A stretch of 64,000 bases of DNA from the NCBI GenBank assembly GCA_958450365.1, contig CAUEEP010000933.1:310001-374000 (forward strand). Direction: 5' to 3'. The notes beneath the pieces are model-generated. The model searched no databases, was not told where the DNA came from, and was given only the letters and a program-made list of their open reading frames with translations. The position numbers and the translations under genes are program-made. Positions within the stretch are counted from its first letter, which is position 1; each line of letters opens with the position of its first letter. The DNA is from Mesorhabditis belari (Eukaryota > Nematoda > Chromadorea > Rhabditida > Rhabditidae). Shown piece after piece: positions 53,895-63,571 of the stretch.

Positions 53895-54845
53895 CATTGC
53901 AATCATTGCAATTATCAATACGTATCGATACACAAATATCGATAAGTATCGATAAGGTTTATGAGGTGCTTGCACATTAAAAGTCGTTATGTATAAAATC
54001 GCAATCAAAAGCTGACCTTCTTGATTTTCTCATGAACCAATTCTCAGATTGCTACTTATCGATACTTCTGGAACCTGAACGGTCAAAGATAAGCATCCCG
54101 TCTGTATCGATCAAATCGATAAGTAAGTCTACTCTTAGGGCCCTAGAGGGATGGGGCACTATTACAGTATTCACGGTACATACACATGCTAAACGACTCG
54201 ACCAGAATGAAATTTATCGCAAAAAGTCTTATTCAACACACGAAAGGGGCGCGTTTTAGAACTCGCCATCAAAAGGTCTACGGTAGGGTGTACACAAAAC
54301 CATATTTTGTGGTTCCAATTTTCCGAAAGCTCCATTCCATTGTGCTTTTTAGCGCCTCACCCACACCCTTTTCTGCATCTGACGAATGAAAAATTGTTCG
54401 CGCGTTCAGGTTAAATACCCGTAAGTCTTCGCCGCCCGCAGCTTCAACACCCCAGCGTCTTTTCAATCCTGCTGATAAACCTAACCTTACCTACGAGATA
54501 AGGTTAGGTTTATCAGCGGGTTTATCAGCGGCACTAAAGGTTATTTTGTGGGTGAATGGAATGGAGCTTTCGGAAAATTGGAACCACAAAATATGGTTTT
54601 GTGTACACTCTACCGTAGACCTTTTGATGGCGAGTTCTAAAACGCGCCCCTTTCGTGTGTTGAATAAGACTTTTTGCGATAAATTTCATTCTGGTCAAGT
54701 CGTTTAGCATGTGTATGTGCTGTGAATACTCTAATAGTCCCCATCCCTCTAGTGCCCTAAGGGTAGGCTTGCTTATCGATTTTATGGATACAAACGGCAT
54801 GCTAATGTTTGAACGTTCAGATCTCTGTTTCTAGAACTGTTATCA
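53895..54845. repeat. Two FB-associated blocks in inverted orientation
   Basis: 53895-54480 and 54540-54845 are inverted relative to each other around the GGTTAGGTTTATCAGCAG block at about 54480-54540. Each contains the CTACGGTAGA...ACACAAAACC block and part of the foldback palindrome. No gene. Confidence 0.6.
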
Positions 54846-54879
54846 AGCAAAATTTTCGAAACCTTTTAAATGCCTACTT

Positions 54880-55075
54880 TAAGAGAATAAAAATAGAACT
54901 TTTTATTGGTAAAAGCTGTAGATTGATTGGTGCATTTCTAAAAAGTGCAATGAATGCAATGAATACAAATTTCACGTTGCCATTCTAATACAATATTAAA
55001 GATTTTTCAAAAGATAAGTCTAGGAGTCTCACAATTTTTTTAGGCACTCCACCGAGATATTGAATTACTCACCGC
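54880..55075 (+). pseudogene. Dispersed cullin exon fragment, copy d (short)
   Basis: The intron plus the exon start (GCACTCCACCGAGATATTGA, ALHRDI-like), then truncated at about 55075. It is followed at 55150 by cullin 3' flank sequence, as in 43905-44270. Confidence 0.65.
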
Positions 55076-55149
55076 TGAATTGTATGAGATGCATATCTAT
55101 ATGTGTAGATACTTTCTTCAGGGCAAATTTCCAATGTCGTCAAATACTA

Positions 55150-55860
55150 GGAAGTAAAAGCTTTGAAATAATTTCAACTTTCTTCCAAATATGTGCTTGT
55201 TTGTGTCTAACATTGGAGCGTCTTTTGTACCGAATTTTTTATTAGATTGTGATTTATGAAATGCCCGACATTTTGCCATGCCCGTAAATCTTCATTTCAC
55301 GATACATTTCTTTTTTGATATTATATCGTAGGAGTATGAAATAAAATGATTTTAAAATTCGAGCCACATCTGTTGTGGGTCCGCTGAGAAATGTCAGCTC
55401 AAAAAAGCACAAACTTTTATGACCGTAAAATTCGTGACCTGCAACAATCAGTCCGGCTCATGTCACGCCAAATGGGAATTTCTGTGTCTAGAAGCTAAAG
55501 CGAAGTGCGAAACCACATCGAACAGTTGACTCGTTAAAGAAAGCGCTCCTTAAAGCATGGGACGAGCTTGATGTTGCCTACTTGCGTGTCACAGTTGACG
55601 CCTTCCGCCCACGACTTGAAGTGTGCGTCGCCATTTGTGCCGTCTATCTCTCTAGATAAGAAAGTCACTCTCACTCATTTTTTTTCTCATTTGTAACGGG
55701 AGATGAAATGTGGGTTCTCACTGTGAATCTACTTACAATTTGTGACTTTTAGAATTTTGATTTTCGTTTTGATTTTGGGTACAACGCTTGCTCTGTTTTT
55801 GAGTGATGTTTTGAGATTTTCTGTGAAAATCTACCGTTAAACATTCTATTTTTGCGTGTT
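55150..55860 (+). mobile_element. Tc1-like fragments (copy c)
   Basis: The same composite as 24060-24690: cullin 3' flank, IRDLQQSVRLMSRQMGISV, then LKAWDELDVAYLRVTVDAF in another frame, then ACGGGAGATGAAATGTGGGT from mariner B. No intact frame. Confidence 0.6.
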
Positions 55861-55959
55861 TATTTTTATTTGATCAAAACCTTTGAAAAGCTATTCAATT
55901 ATGACTGTGGAAAATAAGATTACTATAATTTTTTTCGCTAAATAGACACTTTACTAATG

Positions 55960-56325
55960 AATACAATGGTTCAAATTGTATCCTGGAACTCACACGGATA
56001 GCTGAATAGCTTTTTGAATAGAAAAGAGCATATCTAGAAAGTGCTTGATTTACAGTGTGACTTTAGGATGGTTTTTAAGTTCAATACAATGATGAAAATG
56101 ATTCAAAAACGATTCCAAGACCAATCCTGGAACTCACACGGATAGCTGAATAGCTTTTTGAATAGAAAACAGCACATCTGAAAAGTGCTTGATTTACAAT
56201 GTGACTCTAGGATAGTTTGACCTGTATTTTGACCAGTACAATGGTCAAAATAATTCAAAAACCATTCTAAGCCCAATTCTGGAACTCACACGGATAGCTG
56301 AATAGCTTTTTAAGTGTTATCTTCA
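55960..56325. repeat. Tandem repeat, about 145-150 bp period
   Basis: GGAACTCACACGGATAGCTG occurs three times, with units starting near 55981, 56125 and 56277. Units share GTGCTTGATTTACARTGTGA. No coding frame. Confidence 0.75.
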
Positions 56326-56458
56326 AAAAAACAAATTGAAAACTTTTTTTGACCTCCTCTCTCCTCCAGTGCCTCTCAATTTACAATGTGTAGCTCTGGA
56401 GGTTATTTGGGGTCTAAGCACCTTTTGAAAGAGAAAGCCGAATCTCTGTTGTCATGTA

Positions 56459-57560
56459 TTGGGACTCAAAAATGAGGAGGGAGCAAGCGAAAGGCGGAAA
56501 AAGCAAAGGGTTACAAATCTAGCGCCCCTTCATCCCCTTCAGGCCAAACCCTCCTCACCTCTCGATCTTTTCTCGATTTTCTCTCGATCTCTCGCCGATC
56601 TGGAACTCACCCTGCCTATTCAATCTCATTTCTGCACTAGATTCAACGCTTGAGCCATATTCAATTATGCCAGCTGAGGGTGAGTTCATTTTTACGATAC
56701 TCAATGAGTTCCGTGAGAGTCCTATGTACGTGCTCATTTTTGTCGTGAATTGTGTCGTGTTTGATCGTAATCCAATAGAGTGACATCCAGATTAGAAGAA
56801 TCTTTAGAAATATTAGCTAATTTTAGCCTAGTGGCCCAGAAAACCCTTGGATCTCCATTCTACACTTTGAGATTTCAAAAATATCTAAAATCTCGTTTTT
56901 ATACCGTAATCCCATAGCGTGACATCCAGATTGGAATATTCTGCAAAAAGATCCAAATTTCAGCTACGGGACTGGAGTTAAGAGCCGAATACAAAGAAAG
57001 TTGACCCAATTGGGGCTATTCATACTACATTTCTTGGTGTTTTTACTCAACAGCACTCAACAGCAACATCACTCATCAGCAACAGCACATTACCCAATGA
57101 AATGATCACAACTCGATGCTCCTGAATTTGTTGTGTCATTTTACATAGAAACATTTTTTCTTATTCGACTCAAAATTTCAAGCGTTTTCCTTGAATTCCT
57201 TGACGGCCTTGATCGCCTTGAACGCCTTGAACGAGAGGCATCCGGTGGGACGGCGAATACGAGAAAGGATGCATCGATCACAAACCTGCAATTCTTGATT
57301 CACATTTGCTAATCCGATTCAAAAGAAGTTTAGAAAAGACTTTTGTAGAATTAAAGAAGTTAAACAAATCATATCTAGCTTATTAAATTATTGGAAAAAT
57401 TGCTATATAATAGGCTGAAAAATTCGTCGAATTTTTTGATCAACTTTTAAAGTTGTAATTTCTCAAAAACTCCATCATCAATTTTCTAAAAATTTTCTAA
57501 CAAATAAAAGCTATTGTTGGAAAAGTTTTTGCAATCGTAGAACTAGTTTCGAAGATTTCC
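56459..57560. other. Unassigned region with a possible first exon
   Basis: 56459-56650 has an open frame, and at about 56668 ATGCCAGCTGAGG is followed by a donor GTGAGTTC, which could be the start of a gene. 57000-57150 is a third copy of the receptor 3' flank. A polypurine/polypyrimidine-rich stretch with CTCTCGATCT motifs lies at 56560-56600. Nothing else is recognised. Confidence 0.3.
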
Positions 57561-58230
57561 TTAGTTGATTGGTTTCGTGGCGCCTTTTGAGGGAAATGTC
57601 TTCAATTGAGCTTTCCATAGTCGAGCTTTTAGATTAAAAAGATCAACCTCAAAAATTTTAAAATTTAAATTTTCAACCCTCCTTTTTGCAGGCTTCGAAA
57701 CTCCCCAAATCACAAAAATCCGCCAACAGGACGGCATTCCGCAAAACGATTCCAACATGCTGTGTTCCTGAATTGAAAGTTCGATCCACCACCGCTAAAT
57801 CACCAATTTTATTCTCAGTCAGCCATTGAATCTCGAAAACTTTGAATTGAAAACTCTGAAATGATCATAATCCTACAATAGAAACTCAAGGAAATGACTA
57901 AACAGTAGATTTTGAGCTGTTTTGTTGTCACTTACCGTAACTGTTCAAAATTCCTCCTTCTCAAGGCCTCTCCCTTCTCCCAGAGATCTGTTTGATCTGT
58001 TGACAAAAAGAGCATCGAAATGGACATCCCCTTTGTGTTTCCCATCAAATAAAATGTTGTGCAGGGATTAGACAGGAAAGGATTGGAGAGGGGAGGGATT
58101 CCAAACCAGCACGGGCAACTCGACTGTCTAGAAAAAGAAAGCCAAGCCAACTTTTGTAAAAAGTCAAAACTTCAAAAAGTTTCGTATAATTACCATCTGG
58201 TTGTCCAGCAAAGTGAAGCCCAGCAATTTT
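57560..58230 (-). other. Possible exons of an unidentified gene
   Basis: Minus-strand open pieces with plausible splice sites: MKYPKIAGLHFAGQPD (58230-58190, donor GTAATT), MGNTKGMSISMLFLSTDQTD to NFEQLR (58050-57945, donor GTAAGT) and FKVFEIQWLTENKIGDLAVV to FCDLGSFEACKK (57860-57690). The phases between them do not all fit. I do not recognise a family. It could be a decayed single-copy gene. Confidence 0.3.
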
Positions 58231-58269
58231 TGGATATTTCATTTTTTTGACTGAACATATTCTAATCGA

Positions 58270-58790
58270 CAACTCTCCGCGCCGCCCGCAGTTTCAAGAC
58301 ACCAGCGTCTTTTCAATCCTGCTGATAAACCTAACTTTACCTGCCAGATGGTGCACTAAAGGTTATTTTGTGGGTGAAGCGCTAAAGAGCGCAATGGAAT
58401 GGAGCTTTCTGAACAGTGGACCCACAAAATATGGTTTTGTGTACATTCTACCGTAGGCCTTTTGGTGGCGGGATCTACAACGCGCCCCTTTCGTGTATTT
58501 AAGGAGACTTTTTGCGATAAAATTCATTCTGGTTTTGTGTACATTCTACCTAGATAGCCTACAAAAAGTCAATTCTTTTAGTAGGCTTATCTACCGTAAA
58601 TACTCTAATAGTACCCCATCCCTCTAGTGCCCTAAGGGTAGGCTTCGATTTTATGGATAAAAACGGCATGCTAATGTTTGAACGTTCAGATCTCTGTTTC
58701 TAGAACAGCTATCAACTTATTTCATTGCTGGAAAGCTTTCATTCATTGTAATGGCTCCGGCACCATTACAATATTTACGGTAGCTAGTAG
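58270..58790. repeat. FB-associated repeats upstream of F-box copy 7
   Basis: The GACACCAGCGTCTTTTCAAT / GGTGCACTAAAGGTTATTTT block, then the CTACCGTAGGCC block, then a short FB element ending ATATTTACGGTAGC at about 58785. Same layout as at 9030-9425. Confidence 0.55.
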
Positions 58791-58862
58791 TAGTAGTATT
58801 TTGCTCAGGGGTTTTTCGTTTTCTTATTTAGGGTGTTATCTCTGCTGTAATTTTTCATTTAG

Positions 58863-58867
58863 GGGAG
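58863..58867 (+). promoter_or_regulatory. Likely spliced-leader acceptor/5' end of F-box copy 7
   Basis: TTTTTCATTTAG immediately precedes GGGAG and the ATG at 58868. The same acceptor-like block precedes the ATG in all copies with a preserved 5' end. In nematodes such a site with no upstream exon usually receives a trans-spliced leader. Inference from position only. Confidence 0.45.
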
Positions 58868-61391
58868 ATGTCGGACAAGCCGGAGAGCAGCAAGACTCAA
58901 CTTGAAGAGTAAAGAGAATGACTTTAAACCGTGAAATTTTCAAATTCAGGGATATCTTCGAACCATTGTTCCAAAAGGATTTCTTGTCGCAGTTGCCAGT
59001 GGAGGTTTGTCTTTTGTTAAAGCTTGTGGGACTAATTGTTTATTTTTAGGTCGCTTATCGCATCATCACCTATTTAACACCGCGCGATTTGATGAATTGT
59101 GCTGGCGTTTCGCGGACGTGGCGGCGACTTTGTGAAGATGATCGGACGTGGCGACAGAAATGTTTGGAGAAAGGATATGTGAAATTTGATGCGCCAAGGT
59201 GTTACAGTTTTGAGCAAATAATATAACATTTAAAAATACATATCTGATAGATTTAGATTAAACTAGATCTTACACTTCTAAGGTATAGGACAATAATGTT
59301 ATTAATTCGAAAGCAAATAAAGATATAAAGCGAAAGAAAACAAATGATAATGTTTGTTTTAAGAACAAGAGTTTTTCACGTTTAAGAATACGATTAGAAA
59401 AAGCCTCGTCGCTAACTTATTTTTGTTCAGTTTCCGTTTTCTCGGCGGCTGGGCGACGAATCGAGCAAATGATGAAGCGGGAATCACAATCCCCTCACAT
59501 ATGGACCTTCAAGAAGCAGATCAGAATCGACGAGAACGCGAGATCGCATATGGCCAGTTAGTGCCGACTGGTTGCGGAATTAAATTTTTTCTAGGTGTTA
59601 TGAGCGATCCTCATGGAAGTCACTGTACTTGCGGAAGCAGCGAATCATTTCCAATTGGCGATCCCGACCGATTCAATCAAGCACTCTCCAAAAGGTTTAA
59701 ACAAATGGTTCGGCTATAAAAATTGGTTTTAGGCTCACGATGGACATGCGAACGATTGTCTACAAGTTCACTCAGGTCGTATCGTTACTGGTTCAGATGA
59801 TAATACGTTGCGGGTCTTCAATGTTGATGATGCTCAAGTTTGTTTCGTTTTACCATTATTGTACGTCCTGTTTCAGCTGGCTTTCACTCTAACTGGCCAT
59901 ATGGGTCACATTCGGACTACTCTAGTGAGCGATGATGGTAAATATATTGTCAGGTTAGTTAATAGACTTTAGCTAGTGCAATTGATACGGGTTGCCAATG
60001 AATGCTAACAATGCCAATGCTAACAAAATTCTAGACAAAAATACTTATGAGAATAAAGTCTATGAAAATATTTAAGTGGCGCGTATGATCGAACGGTGCG
60101 CGTTTGGTGTGGTCAAACCGGTGCACAGCGTCATGTTCTGCAGGGGCATACGAGTGAAGTGTGGTGCATGGGTCTACATGGTACAACGTGAGTAATCTAA
60201 ATTTTGTACTTTAGCTAAAAGCATAATGTTTTAGTCTTGTTTCTGGATCGTTTCTGGATCAAACACTCCGAGTCTGGGACATTATCGACGGGAAATGCCT
60301 TCAGATTTTGACTGGCGACTTGGGGATGGTATTTGTATCAAAGTTATAGCGTAAGCAAAGTTAAATTTCAGGTTCGCTGTGTGCAATTTGATGGAATTCG
60401 GGTGGTGTCTGGTGCCTTGGATGGTACTGTCAAGGTTTGTAATGCCTTGTTTAATTTTATATATTCTCTAAGGTTTGGAATGTGCAGACAGGGGAGTGTT
60501 TGCAGACGCTGACGGGTCACACGAGGCAAGTCGATTCACTTTTGGTGGGTTGAATTGTCAATTTTTGGCTTTAATCAGGATTCTATTTTAGTTTGAGCCA
60601 GAGCGCGATCTTGTCGTCTCGAGAAGTCTTGATAAAACGATTCGCGTCTGGGATATACGAGGAGGAAGTGGGTTTTATTTGTTCGTTATTCTGTTGCAAT
60701 ATCATTTATATTTGTTTCTTTTAGCATGCATCGCAATTCCTATCAGTGGAGAATCAGTCTATCGCTATCGCCACTATGGCATGCAACTTCGCGGAAACAG
60801 TTTGGTGGCCTGCTATACCGGCTCGGACGTTGGGGTACGTTTAATCAATCTTGTGACAACTACTTCGTTTTCTTTAGGTTTGGGACATTCGTGACGGTGG
60901 TTCGTGCATTCACGTCCATTTACAAGGCGTAAATGGTCACGCGTTGAACATCACTTCATTGCAACTGCTCGACTCGGGACTTTTGATAACAAGTTCTGAG
61001 GATGGCTCGGTCAAGCTGTGGGATGTGGATAAAGGTATGTTATTCCAAATTACCTAGTAATGTAGGCTATAAGATAAGCAAATTTGTCCAGACTCCAAGT
61101 TTTCTTCGAAGTAGAATTTATTAACTACATAGCTTGGCTCGTTAATTAGTCAAGTTTAAATCGATGTTCAGGGTTAGTATACTGTTATTAATTTTTTTAT
61201 CAACTATACGAGAATTTTTGTGATTTTCAGGTATCTTTGTTCGGGACCTCGTTCGTCTTCAGCCTGGCAGTTGGATTTCGCATCTCGAAGCGACCGAAAC
61301 ATTTCTTTTATGTGAAATTGGATCGGAACCGGGAAACAGAACCGAGAACGCAGAGCTCATCTTGATCGATTTTGATGCATCGTATCCATAG
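58868..61391 (+). CDS. sel-10-like: SEL-10/FBXW7-like F-box WD40 protein, copy 7 (short form, intact)
   Basis: Short exon 1 (58868-58908) without D domain, then [40 protein letters not shown] and the linker. The small intron before blade 1 (GTTTAAACAAATGG...GGTTTTAG, 38 bp) contains a stop, so it must be spliced. Then blade 1 reads STLQKAHDGHANDCLQVHSG and TGSDDNTLRVFN, very like FBXW7. Blade 2: GHIRTTLVSDDG. Blade 3: [23 protein letters not shown]. Blade 4: [20 protein letters not shown], keeping the Arg aligned to FBXW7 Arg505. Blade 5: [19 protein letters not shown]. Blade 6: MQLRGNSLVACYTGSDVG. End: TETFLLCEIGSEPGNRTENA, then DFDASYP, stop 61389-61391. All splice phases fit. AATAAA lies at 61736-61741. 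Confidence 0.9.
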
Positions 61392-62012
61392 GTATATTCG
61401 TATTTTTGCTCTTTCCGCTTAGCCTTAGCCCTTATTGTGATTTTCTGAAGATTTCTTTCGATTTTTCAATTCTGCCGAAATTTCATTGCCCTCTCGGTTA
61501 GCGTTTGTGATTTCCTTTCAAATGTTTCCAACATTTTACACAGTTTCTTGTATGCCAAAGTCTTCATATTGTTAACCTGCTTTTATTTGCTGTCAATTAT
61601 TCTCGTAACAAGGGTCATTTCCTTTCTTGCCGAGAGTTTTTTTGTGTGATTCTTTCCAGTGGTGTTTGTGTTGCGATAAATTGTGTCTTTTTTCGTTAAC
61701 TATATGGCAAGGTAAATGGCTTAAACTTGCTCACAAATAAAAGGGAACAGGCTAGACTTTAAAATTTTTTTTTACAAAGAGTGAAAAGGCGAGTCGGTGA
61801 CGTAAAAGTGATTCTTTTTGGGGTTTTGATAGGTAACTAAATGTGTTTTCTCATTGAAAACAGTGAGAACTAAAATTGTGAAGTAGAAAACTGAAAAAAA
61901 GGTTGCCTAGAAGTTGGATAAAATTGATTTTCAAAAAAACGCGCTGTATTCGTGTATTTAAAGAGACTTTGCGATAAATTTCATTCGGGTCAATTCTTTT
62001 AGTAGGTTTATA
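61392..62012 (+). promoter_or_regulatory. 3' UTR of F-box copy 7 and flank
   Basis: The UTR with AATAAA at 61736-61741 is homologous to the other copies. From about 61790 to 62012 the flank resembles 46090-46300 (inverted), next to the foldback element. No gene. Confidence 0.55.
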
Positions 62013-62463
62013 TACCGTAAAAACCCTAATAGTACCCCACGCCTCTAGTGCCCTAAGGGTAGACTTGCTTATCGATTTTATGGATACAAACGGCATGCTA
62101 ATGTTTGAACGTTCAGATCCCTGTTTCTAGAACAGCTCTCAATTTGAGAATTGTTTCATTTGGAAGCCAGGAATGTCAGCTTTTGATCGCTATTTTATAC
62201 ATAGCGAATTTTAATTAGTAGGCACCTCATAAACGTTATCGCTACTTCCCGATATTTGTGTATTGATAAGCCTTTTAAGGCACTCACATGAGAATTTGCT
62301 ATGTGCGAGATAGCAATCAAAAGCTGACATTCTTAGTTTTCCAATGAAATAAATATATAGTTGTACAAGAAACCGAGATCTGAAGGCTCAAACATGAACT
62401 GTATCGATAGTATCGTTATGCAAGTCTACCCACGGGACGGGTACTATTACAGTATTTACGGTA
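62013..62463. repeat. Complete palindromic foldback element (451 bp)
   Basis: TACCGTAAAAACCC at the left, and at the right GGGACGGGTACTATTACAGT, ending TTACGGTA. The arms contain CAGATCCCTGTTTCTAG and the inverted GAAACCGAGATCTG. The centre is around 62240-62270. Confidence 0.78.
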
Positions 62464-62476
62464 GCTAGTAGTAGTA

Positions 62477-62915
62477 TTAGGGTGAACCAAAAGTTTTCTA
62501 TTTTTTTTCTCTTTAAGTTTGAACTATTTTTTGAAGCTAATAAATTCGTTTTCTCTATACGTGCCATATTTATTTTGTAACATTTGATCTGCTCTTTCAT
62601 ATTTTACTATGTTATCCTGTGTTTAACGATTTATTTTTAATTTTTTACTTTGGAGGAAAGAGATGGAAAAATTCGAAATTCGGGTACTTTTGCGCCATAA
62701 TTGGAAACAAGGGTTCAATGCAATTGAAGCGGTCAAAAAATATGCCAAGTGAAAGGTGAAGGAATGATCTCCAACAATACTGCGCAATATTGGTATCGAT
62801 TCTGGTACTTCGAGGTTGTACCAAATACATTCAAGCACCGGATGTGATTTAGAATGCTTCTTTTAAAACGAGGATTTGAGTCTAATATGAAGATTGGACG
62901 GTTAGACTAAAGCTT
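62477..62915 (+). mobile_element. mariner A 5' end fused to pogo-like fragment (copy 4)
   Basis: Terminal repeat TTAGGGTGAACCAAAAG (62477, preceded by TA), transposase start MEKFEIRVLLRHNWKQGFNA at 62663 with a frameshift after VKKYAK, then a jump at about 62800 into the pogo-like WYLEV...YIQAPDV region (here degraded). Confidence 0.72.
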
Positions 62916-62924
62916 TTACAAGTA

Positions 62925-63570
62925 TTAGGTCGAGGAAAAAGTAATGTCGGTTTTTGTCACAAAAATGTTTATTGCTAAAAACATAAACAAACGCACATCA
63001 ATCAATGAGATATTCTCCATTATTATTGATGACTGGGTCCCATCTTCGTCGCAAGTCCCTGATCCCATCCTCAAAAAAATGGCGAGTTTTCGACACTTAT
63101 ATGTCGACTGCTTTTTTGATCTGTGCATGATTCTCGAACTTTTCTCCCATAAGAAAATTCCTCAACGACCGTAACAAAAAATAATCTGATAGGCCCAGGT
63201 CCGAAATATAAGGTGCGTGGGGCGGAGGTTTCCAACTTAGCTCGTCGATTTTTTGGTGAGTGATTTTACAGTGTGAGGTTTTTCAGCATTTCAAGTTTTT
63301 TGACAGCATTATCATGCAAAAATGGCACTTTTGTTGTTTCAACGCCCAGTTTCTTGAAAGCCTCGTTAACTCTCATCAACTGTTTTGAATAAAACTCAAC
63401 GGTGACAGTTTCTCCCAGCTTCAACAACTCATACACCAAACCTTTTTTATTCTACGAACAACAAAGCATAAGCTTCTTTCCATGAATATCGGGTTTTCAA
63501 GTTGGTTGTGGGGGTTCACCTAGAGAAAGCCACTGATTTTTGCGCTTCACATTCTCATATGAATTCATGT
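62925..63570 (-). mobile_element. mariner family D (irritans-like), decayed transposase
   Basis: Terminal repeat TTAGGTCGAGGAAAAAGTAA at 62925 after TA. The minus strand, in several frames, reads YENVKRKNQWLSLGEPPQPT, LVYELLKLGETVTVEFYSKQ, VPFLHDNAVKK (second D), LGLSDYFLLRSLRNF (third D block) and EDGIRDLRRRWDPVINNNGE. Many frameshifts. The 5' end is replaced by the SINE at about 63572. Confidence 0.8.
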
Positions 63571-63571
63571 C

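Noticed and set aside
55960..56325. CRISPR-like array
   Set aside because: Units are long, diverged and lack unique short spacers, and the DNA is eukaryotic.
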